Assembly: GCF_036227265.1 (NCBI RefSeq)
Contig: NZ_CP109446.1
Span: 1-64,000 of the forward strand
Length of the DNA: 64,000 nucleotides
Source of the DNA: Streptomyces sp. NBC_01476
Lineage (GTDB): Bacteria; Actinomycetota; Actinomycetes; Streptomycetales; Streptomycetaceae
Reading direction: 5' to 3'
Shown: positions 26,295-35,084 of the stretch, in pieces
How positions within the stretch are numbered: the first letter of the stretch is position 1
Layout of the letters: every line of letters starts with the position of its first letter
The notes under the pieces: generated by a model
Databases searched by the model: none
Told to the model about the DNA's origin: nothing
Seen by the model: only the letters and a program-made list of their open reading frames with translations
Made by a program: the position numbers and the translations under genes

Positions 26295-26530
26295 CAGGCG
26301 GCTTCGGCCCCGGGAGCGGCAACCGGCGGGACCTCGTCCGGGAACGCCTCGTCGAACTCGCTCCGGTGCTGCTCGCCGAAGGCCGCGGCGTAACGGACGA
26401 ACACGGCCCGCTGCCGCTCGCGCAGCGGCAGGTCGTGCACGTACTGCTTCAGGCTCTTGCCCTCGGCGGAGGCCGCGGCTCGCACCGCCTCGAGCTCGTC
26501 TTCGGTGAAGGTGATGTTCAAAGCTGGCAT
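26294..26530 (-). CDS. Antitoxin, probable ribbon-helix-helix protein
   Basis: This 78-residue protein starts with a beta-strand-helix pattern (MPALNITFTEDELEAVRAAA, then EGKSLKQYVHDL), as in ribbon-helix-helix antitoxins. The acidic C-terminal tail probably binds the toxin. It is directly upstream of and overlaps the toxin by one base. A perfect 9-bp inverted repeat lies 6 nt upstream of the start codon, well placed for autorepression by the antitoxin or the complex. Confidence 0.7.
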   Translation of the reverse strand: MPALNITFTEDELEAVRAAASAEGKSLKQYVHDLPLRERQRAVFVRYAAAFGEQHRSEFDEAFPDEVPPVAAPGAEAA

Positions 26531-26535
26531 AGCTT

Positions 26536-26558
26536 GAAGGTACCAGATAGGTACCTTC
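26536..26558. promoter_or_regulatory. Palindromic TA operator GAAGGTACC-N5-GGTACCTTC
   Basis: A perfect 9-bp inverted repeat with spacer agata begins 6 nt upstream of the antitoxin ATG. Ribbon-helix-helix antitoxins bind such palindromes. The assignment is by position and symmetry. Confidence 0.7.
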
Positions 26559-26845
26559 TCAAGGAACCGTACGCCCGCCCCTGCCGTGGGCAGATCTGAT
26601 TCCGGGTTCCCGCAGGCCCGGCGCTGGAATGCCTGGCCGGATTGGCGCCGCCTGGGCCCGCCCCGGGGATTCGCCCATCTGCGGGGCGGGGTGCCGCGGC
26701 GCAGCGGGAGGGTGCACGTGCGCGGCCCGCGTCGGACAATGGTGGGACAGCCGTCGGCGTCTCCGTCTACGAGCCGGCCCGTAGGGCTACGCGGTCCGCG
26801 TGGCAGGCGGCGTCATCCACGACCGGAAGCCCAAGGAGGTCCGCT

Positions 26846-27121
26846 ATGCACGTGCTGAGCCACCATGGAGCGGTACAGGCGGGTACGGCGCCTGCCGGCA
26901 CCGGGCCCCCGGGCAGGGCGTCGCTCAGACTGCCGCTCGCCACGGCGGCCTTCTTCTTCGCCGTCACGGGGCTGCTCTGCTGGGGTGCGTCGGCGACACG
27001 GCCCGGAGACACCAGAAATGTGGTCATCGTGCTGGCGGTGGCCTCCTTCCTCTCCGTCCTCGCGGCCCTGGCGAGCGCGGTACGGTCCGCGCGGCGCGGT
27101 CGGCGTTCGGGGCGGATGTAG
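26846..27121 (+). CDS. Small two-helix membrane protein
   Basis: The start at ATG 26846 is supported by a perfect AAGGAGGT at 26832-26839. The 91-residue product has two hydrophobic segments, LPLATAAFFFAVTGLLCWGA and VVIVLAVASFLSVLAALASA, with a basic C-terminus (RSARRGRRSGRM). The topology suggests an alpha-hairpin in the cytoplasmic membrane. The family is not recognised. Confidence 0.65.
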   Translation: MHVLSHHGAVQAGTAPAGTGPPGRASLRLPLATAAFFFAVTGLLCWGASATRPGDTRNVVIVLAVASFLSVLAALASAVRSARRGRRSGRM

Positions 27122-27378
27122 GACCCGACCGGTACATGTCGCAGCGCGGCAGCGCGTGTGCCGGGGAGAGCGGGCCCCGACCTCTGGCGCACATCCGGGC
27201 GGTACGTTGGACGCGGGCGGTGGGGCAGCTGCGGCCGCCTCTGCCGCTTCGGGCAACGCAGACCGGATCGTCCGCCGCGCAGGGCCCAGCGTCCGCGGTC
27301 GGTGTGCTGCTGGGCCGGAGCGGCAGTACGCGCAGCTGGGGCGGCTCCGCCACGGGCTGGCGCGCCGGCGTCAAACGG

Positions 27379-28080
27379 CTCCGGCCACGGCGTGGCGAGG
27401 TTCTCCAGTTCGGCGGGGCTGTAGTAGCAGAGGCTGCCGCCGGTGGTGTCGCGGGCGAAGAGCGCGGGGAGGCCGTCGATCAGTGCGCTGGTGAGGGTCC
27501 AGCCGGTCCAGTCGCCGGTGCCGGCGGGGTTGGTGCCGGACAGCGGCAGAGCTGCGTCCGCTCCGGTGAACCCGCCGGGGGTGGGCACGGCCGGCTCGTC
27601 GAGGAGGGTTCCGCCGAGGACCAGGAGCAGGTCGGGGAAGCCGTTGACGGTGTTGTAGAGGTCGCCGCCGCTGGCGACGGAGGTGGCGGTCTGACCGGAC
27701 AGGCTGTCCTGGAAGACGGGCGAGGGGAGGTTGATCTGGTGGCCGCTGGTGGGCGACAGGGCCGTGCCGGTGCCATCACCGAACGGGATCGTGCCGGTGG
27801 CGGTGGCGGGGTTGTAGTCCAGGACGTCGTTGAAGCCGCCGCCCGTGGCGAAATGGCCGGTGACGGCCTGGGTGCCGTCCCAGGCGGCGGGCGAGCCGGG
27901 GGTATTGACACCCGTGCCCAGCTCCCCGATGTCGGTGGCGGCCGTGTCGATCCGGTTGACGGCCAGGCCAGGCGCCAGCCACAGGCCTGAGGGGAGACCG
28001 GCCTGCGCTCCGACCACCACCACGTCGGGGTGACTGTCGCCGGCCATGTCGCCGTCGGTGCTGGTAATGGCGGGAGCGTC
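27379..28080 (-). pseudogene. FG-GAP/VCBS-type repeat protein fragment
   Basis: About 230 codons in one frame encode extracellular repeat sequence: ITSTDGDMAGDSHPDVVVVG, GGFNDVLDYNPATATGTIPF, GGDLYNTVNGFPDLLLVLGG and GWTLTSALIDGLPALFARDT. These are the (D/N)GxxDL-like turns of FG-GAP/VCBS propellers in secreted Streptomyces proteins. There is no signal peptide, and the sequence on either side in the same frame is not protein-like. I therefore read it as an internal or C-terminal piece of a lost larger gene. Confidence 0.6.
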
Positions 28081-28252
28081 GTCGGCTGACGCCGTCTGTG
28101 CCGCGCACGGGCCGCGCGGGCGGCAGCCGTTCGCGGTCGGAGCCGGGGCTCCGCGCTGTGGCGGTGGCTTGGGGATGGGGCGGAGGGAAAACGCGTTGGA
28201 CGGGACGTTGGCGGGCTGCGACGATGCCCCCTGGTTCCTGGGGGGATGACGC

Positions 28253-29362
28253 GTGTTCGTTTTCGTGTGTGCGGGGTGCGGCGCCACGCTGACGGCCCGG
28301 CTGTCCCAGGTCGCGCTGCCGGTCCACGCCCACCAGAAGTACGGGAACGGGGTTCAGCTTCCGGTGCTCATGGAACCGGGCACCTTCGCCGTGGACCCGG
28401 AACCCTGGGGGCCACCGCGGCGGACGTGGGAAGAGCTCGGTCCCGGTGAGGCGGCCGCCCGCGGCATCCACGCACCGGTCAGCGCCGTGTCCGACGGCGC
28501 GGCCGGCGCGATCGTCACCGCGCCCGGAGACACTCGCGGCACCCTCCTGATCCCCGGGAAAGCCGACGGCTACTGCTGCGGCCTCGACGGCGCCAGCGGC
28601 CCCAACATGGCGTGTGAGAGATGCGGTCTGCCCGTGGCGAGCCGGATCGACGACTGCTCCCTCTGGCAGGCAGTCCGGCTCGCCCCGGACGCCGTGCGCC
28701 GCATCCCCGCCGGCCACACCGCCGCACCGCTGTCCTGGGAAGAACTGACAGCGCAGGCAGGGACGGAGGGGAAGAGCACACCCCCATTCGAACCGATCAC
28801 CCCACGGGCACGGTCCGGATCGGACTCCTGGTGGTCGTGGAGCCCGCAGTGGGAAGCCGCAGCCGGCCAGGCCCTCGCCCACCTGCTCGTAGCCTCACAG
28901 GGTCGGCCCGTCACCGTCCCGGACGGCCTGACCGTAAAAATGTTCCAACGCGCCTTCGACGCGCTCCTGCCCGCAGGCCCGACCCCACGGCACGCACTCC
29001 TGGCCGGACCTGGTCTCCCCGCTCCCGCTCCGCATACGGACATCCTTCTCGTGCCGGTCCACCCCCGGACAGGGGAAACCTGGGCTCCGGCCCACCCGGA
29101 TCGCCCGGCGTACTGCGTGCCGCTGCCGTACGGAATATGGCGCTGGCTGGCCTTCCCCGACCCGTACCCGCCCGTCCCCGCGTCCGGCCGCATGCCCGAC
29201 GGCGTCCTCCGCGACGACCCGTTCCCGCCCCATCCCCACCCGTTCCGGATCGACCAGGATACGTTCGAGCACACCCTCGTCCGGCTGCCGGCCGCCCGCA
29301 GCCCATGGCTGCGCGAAATCCTCGGCAACCTCACTCAGCAGACCCGTACCCGCATCTTCTGA
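28253..29362 (+). CDS. Hypothetical protein with paired CxxC motifs
   Basis: This 369-residue protein starts at GTG 28253, just after GGGGGA. The N-terminus MFVFVCAGCGATLTARLSQV has a CxxC knuckle. A second cluster, GYCCGLDG and MACERCGL, lies near residues 108-123. Together these suggest a zinc-binding fold. The rest is soluble and rich in Pro and Trp (DSWWSWSPQWE). I recall similar Streptomyces proteins of about this size without assigned function. A possible role in nucleic-acid or protein binding is speculation. Confidence 0.7.
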   Translation: MFVFVCAGCGATLTARLSQVALPVHAHQKYGNGVQLPVLMEPGTFAVDPEPWGPPRRTWEELGPGEAAARGIHAPVSAVSDGAAGAIVTAPGDTRGTLLIPGKADGYCCGLDGASGPNMACERCGLPVASRIDDCSLWQAVRLAPDAVRRIPAGHTAAPLSWEELTAQAGTEGKSTPPFEPITPRARSGSDSWWSWSPQWEAAAGQALAHLLVASQGRPVTVPDGLTVKMFQRAFDALLPAGPTPRHALLAGPGLPAPAPHTDILLVPVHPRTGETWAPAHPDRPAYCVPLPYGIWRWLAFPDPYPPVPASGRMPDGVLRDDPFPPHPHPFRIDQDTFEHTLVRLPAARSPWLREILGNLTQQTRTRIF

Positions 29363-29484
29363 CCGCCCGGCGTCCACACCAGCGCCACCCCCGGGGCACG
29401 GGCGCCCGCGGCTCCGCCCCCAGGGCACGGAACAGCCCGCCGCCGGGGAGAGCGTCGGGCCGCCCTCACGGCCAGGACCGTCCG

Positions 29485-30342
29485 TCAGCTTCTGCCGCTG
29501 AGCGCGGTGAGGATGTGCGGCCAGGCAGCCGCCCCCAGGAGTGCGTCGGCCTCGGGCGTACCTCCGTACAGGAAGTGCGGGGAAGCCGGCGCCGGGGTCT
29601 CGCCCGGGAGGCGCGGGCGGTGGCCGGCGTCATCACGGGCGATCAGCCGCACGGTGGCCCCGGCGGAGCGGCGGCGTTCCGCGAGGTGGTCGGCGAAGGG
29701 CAGGGAGGGCCACATCGCGTCGTCGCCGCCAGCGACGAGCAGCAGATCCGCCCGGGCTTTCTCCACGGGTATCTCCGCCGCGGGAACCAGATGGCTGAAG
29801 GTCTTCTCGCTCCGTTCGTAGCGCCCGCGGATGGCGACGGGGGCGCTCGACGGCTGTGCGGCCGTCCAGGAATCGTCCATCGGCACGAAAGGAACCGGCT
29901 GCCCCTGCCAGGTCCAGGACGACCGATACGGCCGCTGTGCACCGTCCAGGCCGGGTCCGGCGTTGCACCAGACCCGCGACGTCGGCGACAGTGCGATGAC
30001 CACGTCCACGCGGGGGTCGTGCACCGCGGTGAGCAGAGCCGCTTCAGCCCCCTTGGAGAGGCCGAGGACACCAACCCGGCGCGCGCCCTCGGCGCGGAGA
30101 AGACCGACGGCGTCGAGGAAGGTCTCCAGGGGGATCTCACAGATTCCCGGGGACTGTCCAGGGCCGCCGAACCAGCGGACCGCCAGCGCCATGATGCCCT
30201 GCCGGGCAAGAAGGCGTGCCCTCTCCCGCTCGATACGCCCGCTGGAACCGCCCAGGACCAGAACACCGGCCTCGGTACCGGTCGCAGGAGCGACCAGGAC
30301 GCCCTCCCACGGATCGGACAGCTCACGCTCCGTCAGTTCCAC
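29485..30342 (-). CDS. Alpha/beta hydrolase, acyl-CoA thioesterase BAAT C-terminal type
   Basis: This 285-residue protein from GTG 30342 is preceded by GGGGAGG. The nucleophile elbow is GLSKGAEAALL (about residues 94-104). Serine is the likely nucleophile. An acid is likely in LLLVAGGDDAMWPSLPFAD, and the His in RDDAGHRPRLPG. This pattern matches the BAAT C-terminal domain of acyl-CoA thioesterases/acyltransferases. Family members hydrolyse or transfer acyl groups; here the substrate is unknown. The protein lacks the N-terminal Ig-like domain of the two-domain eukaryotic enzymes. Confidence 0.8.
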   Translation of the reverse strand: MELTERELSDPWEGVLVAPATGTEAGVLVLGGSSGRIERERARLLARQGIMALAVRWFGGPGQSPGICEIPLETFLDAVGLLRAEGARRVGVLGLSKGAEAALLTAVHDPRVDVVIALSPTSRVWCNAGPGLDGAQRPYRSSWTWQGQPVPFVPMDDSWTAAQPSSAPVAIRGRYERSEKTFSHLVPAAEIPVEKARADLLLVAGGDDAMWPSLPFADHLAERRRSAGATVRLIARDDAGHRPRLPGETPAPASPHFLYGGTPEADALLGAAAWPHILTALSGRS

Positions 30343-30502
30343 ACGTCCTCCCCCGCGGTTTGCCCGTCAGCTGCGGTGCGCACGGGCAGCCTATGCGGCC
30401 CCGATCCCCGCACAGGCGGCGGACGATGACCCGCCGGGCGAGGCTGCCGGGGCGGGACAGGCGTCCGGCGCCGTCCCGGTCTGCGGTGTGCTGCCCGCGC
30501 AG

Positions 30503-30538
30503 GGCCCGGCCTCCGCCCCGGGGGGCGGAGGCCGGGCC
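30503..30538. terminator. Strong hairpin, likely intrinsic terminator
   Basis: GGCCCGGCCTCCGCC (30503-30517) and GGCGGAGGCCGGGCC (30524-30538) form a perfect 15-bp stem with a 6-nt loop. It lies 47 nt beyond the stop of the choice-of-anchor gene on the minus strand. No U-tract follows, as is common in actinobacteria. Confidence 0.7.
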
Positions 30539-30584
30539 TCGGGATGAGCCGCCAGGCAAGCGGATCAGGCGGCGGGCGGGCGGA

Positions 30585-32384
30585 TCAGGCGGCGGGGCAG
30601 GTGTCGGTGGTCGTGAGCAGGGCCGCGGTGCTCTGGGCGATGGTGACGTGGACTCCGGTGAGGAGGGTCAGTGAGAGTGCCGTGACCCTGATGCCCTTGC
30701 CCGCGGCGACGGGGGTCTGCTGGTTGACGACCAGTGAGCCGACCAGCGGCAGGGCGATGGTGGTGTTCGGTGCGCTGTTCGCGGAGACGGCGACCCCGGC
30801 GACGCGGAGGTTGGTCAGGGTGGTCGCGCCGGTCAGGGTGATCGCACCCGGCCCGGTGCCGGTGAGCGGCTGCCGCGCCTGGGCGGAGGTGCCGACGAGG
30901 TCGGCGGTGATCAGGCCGCCGAGCAGGTTGACCCCGGTTGTCCGGGCGTGGGCCGCGGCGGTGCGGGTACCGTCGGTGCCGACGGTACCGGAGGCGTCGG
31001 TGGTCAGTACGCCGAGGCCGCCGAGGGTGCCGAGCCCGGCGCTGAGCACGGAGTGGGTGTCGTCGCCCGGCAGCGGCGTGCAGGAGTGCGCGGACGCTGG
31101 CAGCGGGCCGACGTGGAGCAGCGGCGAGGTGAGCTGCACGCCGTGGGAGCGTGCGTCGAAGACCGGTGCGGTGAAGGTCACCGAGGTGCAGCCGGGCAGG
31201 TCGACGCCGGCCGCGTCGGTGACCGCCGAACCGCACACCTGATACGTACCCCCGGTGGTGGAGGTGAGCCGGACGGTCGCGGTGCAGTCCTGCTGCCCCG
31301 CGGCCAGATCGCCGTGCACGGTCACCGTGCCGTGCGCGGCGTCCGCGGTGGCCGTGCCGGAGCCGCAGCTGGTGGCGGCGCTGTTGCCGTCGAGTCGCAG
31401 GCCGGCGGGCAGTTGCTCGGTGAGGGACCAGCCGTCCTTGGCGGCCAGTTCGCTGGTGTTGGTGATGGTGAAGGTCAGCGTGGTGGGCGCGCCCACGGGC
31501 AGCTGGGCCGGCGCGAAGCCCTGGTCGAGCTGCGGGGTGGCGTCCAGCAGGCGGATGTTGTCGATCGCGCCGTCGTTGCCGTTGCCGCTTGCCTGTTCGT
31601 TGACCAGCCGGATGCCGGCCGAGTCGCCGGTGAACAGGACCGAGCCGTTGCTGGCGTAGGTGCCGACCGAGGTGCCGCCGATGACGCTGCCGGGATTCTG
31701 GCAGGGGTCGATGGGAGAGCTGAACGCGGCGCGGGCGGTGTCGCCGTCGAGCAGGTAGAAGGCGAGCAACGGGTGGGTGGTGAAGCAGTTCTGGGCCGCG
31801 GCGTCCACCGAGAAGGTGAGGAACCGGCTGTCCGCGCTCAGCGGGATCGGCTTCACGGTCTGCAGTTCGGTGCGCCCCGGGCCCGGGTCGCTCTGGGTGT
31901 AGGCGGTGAGGGAATGGTTGACGGACGCGTCGCCACCTGCCCAGGTGCCCAGTGCGGCGGCCATCTGCTTGTTCGCCTCCCAGAAACCGCCGCAGTTGAC
32001 TCCGGGCGGAGCAGAGGCCGGGGCCTGCTCGGACACCAGCAGGCCGTTGCAGGACGTCAGCCACGCCGGGTCCGCCGCGTACGTCTCGGCGAGCGGCGCG
32101 GCACCGGTGTAGCCGGTCAGTGTCGTCACCGCCGCGCCCTGGCCGTGCTCGAAGCCCTCGGTGAACACCGTGGTCGGGGCGCTCGGTGTGCCGGGGTGGC
32201 CGGGCGTGTTCGCCCCGGCCGGGCCGATCCCGGACACCGAACCGGCTGCCAGCACCGCGGCGCCCAGCAGCGCGGTGGCCGCCCGGCGCCGCCATCTCCC
32301 GCCCGGGTGTCCGCCGGCCTTCTTCCGTTCTGACGTCACGTCAGCTTTCCCCACATCGGTACCTCCGAGGCCGAAGCCGTTCAT
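30585..32384 (-). CDS. Secreted choice-of-anchor P family surface protein
   Basis: I prefer ATG 32384 (MNGFGLGGTDVGKADVTSER), with AAGGGGG about 6 nt upstream; an upstream start at 32408 is possible. The roughly 599-residue protein has a signal peptide with an Arg-rich n-region (RWRRRAATALLGAAVLAAGS). A lectin-like region with FEHGQGAAV and DNIRLLDATPQ comes next, then a DUF11-like beta domain (TLTFTITNTSE). The last 180 residues match the pattern of choice-of-anchor P proteins (GVQLTSPLLHVGPLP, NLLGGLITADLV). It is probably exported and wall-associated; the ligand is unknown. Confidence 0.75.
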   Translation of the reverse strand: MNGFGLGGTDVGKADVTSERKKAGGHPGGRWRRRAATALLGAAVLAAGSVSGIGPAGANTPGHPGTPSAPTTVFTEGFEHGQGAAVTTLTGYTGAAPLAETYAADPAWLTSCNGLLVSEQAPASAPPGVNCGGFWEANKQMAAALGTWAGGDASVNHSLTAYTQSDPGPGRTELQTVKPIPLSADSRFLTFSVDAAAQNCFTTHPLLAFYLLDGDTARAAFSSPIDPCQNPGSVIGGTSVGTYASNGSVLFTGDSAGIRLVNEQASGNGNDGAIDNIRLLDATPQLDQGFAPAQLPVGAPTTLTFTITNTSELAAKDGWSLTEQLPAGLRLDGNSAATSCGSGTATADAAHGTVTVHGDLAAGQQDCTATVRLTSTTGGTYQVCGSAVTDAAGVDLPGCTSVTFTAPVFDARSHGVQLTSPLLHVGPLPASAHSCTPLPGDDTHSVLSAGLGTLGGLGVLTTDASGTVGTDGTRTAAAHARTTGVNLLGGLITADLVGTSAQARQPLTGTGPGAITLTGATTLTNLRVAGVAVSANSAPNTTIALPLVGSLVVNQQTPVAAGKGIRVTALSLTLLTGVHVTIAQSTAALLTTTDTCPAA

Positions 32385-32408
32385 CCAGAACCCCCTTCGT
32401 GCGGGCAT

Positions 32409-32843
32409 GCCGGTATGCCGTCCGATCGCTCGTTACGGGCACGCCGTGCCGACGCGAGGACGTCTGCGGCCACCTTCCGGCACCGACGGTGCTGCGCACA
32501 CCGGCGTGTGGCTTCCCGGTTGGTGCACAGACGCGTACGTGCGCCGCGCAAGCCGGGGTGTACTGCCTCAAGCCCCCCGCCAAGGTGCCCGGACGGGCGT
32601 GCGGAGGGGTTCTCACGCAGGTCCTCATCGAACAGAACTGCGCCATCCGGCTCGCTGAGCGAGGTCGCACAAGGGGTGGGGAGTTCACCTGAGCGGGTTC
32701 GGCCGCTCCGGGAGTTCGGGATGGGAAGAGGTCGGTTCCACCCTTCCGGCCCCCGCGAAGCCTTCCGCCATGTCCGCCCGGGACCCGCGGTCGGCAGGCC
32801 GGCCGTCGGGCGTGTTCCGGGTCGATCGCTGCCGCTGTCTCCT
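32409..32843. other. Intergenic region, no gene seen
   Basis: This contains the promoter region of the choice-of-anchor gene and the downstream flank of the GyrB-like gene. Two short palindromes occur close to the first gene: GGCAT-N6-ATGCC near 32405 and GGCACGCCGTGCC near 32439. No convincing coding frame was found. Confidence 0.4.
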
Positions 32844-34031
32844 TTACCGCGAGGGGCGGTTGCCGCTCGGCTGCTGCTGGGGTCCTCCGATGATCCGGTC
32901 GGTGACGGCCGCGGCCTGCTCCAGGTGCTCTTCCAGCCATCTGCCGAGGTGTTCCCGGACCGTCTCCTCGACGCAGGGGCGCACTGCGGGGTTGCCGAGC
33001 GCGCCGTGGGTGGCGCCCTCGAACTCAGGGTGGTCCAGCTTCACCGACACGACTGCCGTCAGGCCCTCGCCGATGCGGTCGGCGCCGAGGCCGGGGTCGG
33101 ACGCCGTCAGCAGACGGTGCTCGCATGCGTACGCGTTGACCGCGGCCACCAGCCCGTCGCGGAAGCCCGCCGCGTGGGTGCCGCCGACGGGGGTGGGCCG
33201 GCTGTTGGCGAAGCTGCGGATCCGCTCCTCGCGGGAGGTGCTCCACCGCAGGGCCAGTTCGGCCCTTCCCGCCATCCGCGGGTCCTCCCATGCGACGGCG
33301 ATGACGTCCGGGTGAACGGGGGTCCCCGTCGGCGCGTCGAGGAAGGCGACGAAGTCCCGTACTCCGCCCGGGAATCGGAACCGTACCGACCGGGGCGCGT
33401 CCGGGGAGCGCGCCTCGGTCAGTGAGATGTCCAGGTCCGGGTTCAGGAAGGCCAGTTCCCTGAAGCGCCCTGCCAGTACGGCGAAGGAGCACTCCACGGT
33501 GTGGAAGATGCCGGGGTCGGGCCGGAAGGTGATGGTGGTCCCGCTGCCGGACGCCGGCCCCTCGGCGGTGGGCGGGGCGACAGCGAGGCCGCGCGTATAC
33601 TCCTGGACCCAGCGGGTCCCATCGCGTCGCACTTCGGCCGTCAGGCGGCTGGATAGGGCGTTCGTGACACAGGGCCCGATTCCGGGCAGGGACAGGGCCT
33701 TCGTGGTGCGCCGGCCGGGCCTCGCCCTGGGGTGCATGTGGGTCAGCAGAGCTTCGAGGCCGGGACCGTCCTCGTCCCCGGCAGCCTCGACGGGGACGCC
33801 CGGCCCGTCGTCGGCGACGCTCACGCAGCCCGGGGTGAGGGTGACGTCGACGGAACCGGCACGGCTGGCCAGGACCTCGTTCACCGCCCGGCCCACGACC
33901 TCGAACACAGCTTGGTGCAGGCCGGGTTCACGGGTCGAGCCGACGTACATGCCGGGCCGCTTCCGTATGGCTTCCCGCCCCTGCAGCACCGTGATGTGAG
34001 TGACGTCGTATCCGTTGGCGTCCCCGCTCAC
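32844..34031 (-). CDS. GyrB/ParE-like ATPase-transducer paralogue without TOPRIM
   Basis: This 395-residue protein is read from GTG 34031 with GGAGGGGG upstream. It begins VTHITVLQGREAIRKRPGMY, the GyrB start signature, and has SVADDGPGVPV (the Asp-containing ATP box) and a transducer-like region. It ends before the TOPRIM and C-terminal parts of a normal ~650-residue GyrB. The N-box Asn-containing VVDNxxDE is VVGRAVNEVL here, so the Mg-binding Asn is replaced. The glycine-rich lid reads LSLPGIG. ATP hydrolysis may be weak or lost. It is probably a gyrase-related regulator or decoy; resistance roles are known for some GyrB paralogues, but nothing here proves that. Confidence 0.8.
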   Translation of the reverse strand: MSGDANGYDVTHITVLQGREAIRKRPGMYVGSTREPGLHQAVFEVVGRAVNEVLASRAGSVDVTLTPGCVSVADDGPGVPVEAAGDEDGPGLEALLTHMHPRARPGRRTTKALSLPGIGPCVTNALSSRLTAEVRRDGTRWVQEYTRGLAVAPPTAEGPASGSGTTITFRPDPGIFHTVECSFAVLAGRFRELAFLNPDLDISLTEARSPDAPRSVRFRFPGGVRDFVAFLDAPTGTPVHPDVIAVAWEDPRMAGRAELALRWSTSREERIRSFANSRPTPVGGTHAAGFRDGLVAAVNAYACEHRLLTASDPGLGADRIGEGLTAVVSVKLDHPEFEGATHGALGNPAVRPCVEETVREHLGRWLEEHLEQAAAVTDRIIGGPQQQPSGNRPSR

Positions 34032-34365
34032 GTCATCCCCCTCCGGCCGGGTCCAGCAGAGCTGCCCAGCCTAGGCGAATTCCCGGGAGCCACCAGGTCA
34101 GTGGCGGTTCGGCGAGGGCATGGGCCGGCGATTGAGCGCCTGCCGGGAGGCAGGCGGCCCTGGAAGTCGCGGGACACGGTCGAAATGCAGCCAGGCACCG
34201 GCCAAGTCGCCTACGGGCCCCTTCCCGGGGCCCCCGGGAGTCCCCGATTTCAGGGGCTGTTTCAGGGGGCAGACCCGTATGGACCGCCACCTCGGTCGGG
34301 GGCCGCCGCCGCATCGGGGTGCTTCGGCCGCGGCCGACCGCGCGCTCCGGGCGGCGCCGGAGGGG
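34032..34365. other. Intergenic region with GC hairpin
   Basis: No gene was seen between the GyrB-like start and the TetR stop, both on the minus strand. It contains GGGCCCC (34215-34221) and GGGGCCC (34227-34233) around TTCCC, a possible weak terminator for the TetR gene. It also contains the ribosome site of the GyrB-like gene. Confidence 0.4.
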
Positions 34366-34968
34366 TCACGTCAGGTTGTCCACCAGTGAACGTGCCCAGG
34401 CGGCGGATCCGGGCGCTTCGCTGAACACGGCCCGGTAGTACAGGGGAGCCAGCAGGATGTCGGCCGCGTGCTCGATGTCGATGGCCGCGCCCCCGCGTTC
34501 CTGCTCGCGGTTCACCATGGCCGCTAGCTGGTCCATGCGGTCGCCCCGGCACAGGCAGCCGCCCTCCTCTCCGGCACCGATGGTGGCTCTCATCAGCGTC
34601 AGGACGTCGGGGTCGGCGAGGTCGGTGGCCACGCTCGCCGCCCACTGCCGCAGATCGTCGCGGAGGTTGCCGGTGTCGGGCACGACGATCGCCCGGTCGG
34701 GGCCGCCGAACCGGCTGGAGGCCACGTCGCCCAGCAGTTCCGCGACCGACCCCCACCTGCGGTACAGCGTCGTCGGGTGCACTCCGGCCCGGGCGGCCAC
34801 CGCGGGGAGAGTCAGGGCCTCGATGCTCTGCTCCGTCAGCAGCTCGTGGACGGCGGCGTGGACGGCGGCACGCACCCGTGCCGACCTGCCCCCCGGCCGG
34901 CTGCCGGTGGCGCCCTTCGGGCCTGAGGCGCTTCCGACCTCGTCGGCGACGCCTGATGGACTCGACAT
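34366..34968 (-). CDS. TetR/AcrR-family transcriptional regulator
   Basis: This 200-residue protein has a disordered N-terminus of about 28 residues. The TetR HTH follows: IEALTLPAVAARAGVHPTTL then YRRWGSVAELLGDV. The C-terminal ligand domain (DIEHAADILLAPLYYRAVF) is of the TetR_C_11-like type. It is divergent from an MFS exporter gene 117 bp away. The intergenic region has two copies of TAAYGCA-N8-TGCRTTA, the likely binding sites, so it probably represses itself and the exporter. The inducer is unknown. Confidence 0.88.
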   Translation of the reverse strand: MSSPSGVADEVGSASGPKGATGSRPGGRSARVRAAVHAAVHELLTEQSIEALTLPAVAARAGVHPTTLYRRWGSVAELLGDVASSRFGGPDRAIVVPDTGNLRDDLRQWAASVATDLADPDVLTLMRATIGAGEEGGCLCRGDRMDQLAAMVNREQERGGAAIDIEHAADILLAPLYYRAVFSEAPGSAAWARSLVDNLT

Positions 34969-35001
34969 GGTCCCACTATCGCACGGATGACTGCGGCAAG
35001 C

Positions 35002-35059
35002 TAATGCAATGGATGATGCGTTAGGGTACGGTGCGCGTAACGCAGTGAGTGCTGCATTA
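35002..35059. promoter_or_regulatory. Two matching TetR-type operators, TAAYGCA-N8-TGCRTTA
   Basis: Site 1 at 35002-35023 reads TAATGCA-N8-TGCGTTA. Site 2 at 35038-35059 reads TAACGCA-N8-TGCATTA. Both are 22-bp near-palindromes with identical consensus, starting 36 bp apart, between the divergent TetR and MFS starts. Length and symmetry suit two TetR dimers. Confidence 0.8.
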
Positions 35060-35084
35060 ATCGAACCCGGGAGACCGACCGACG

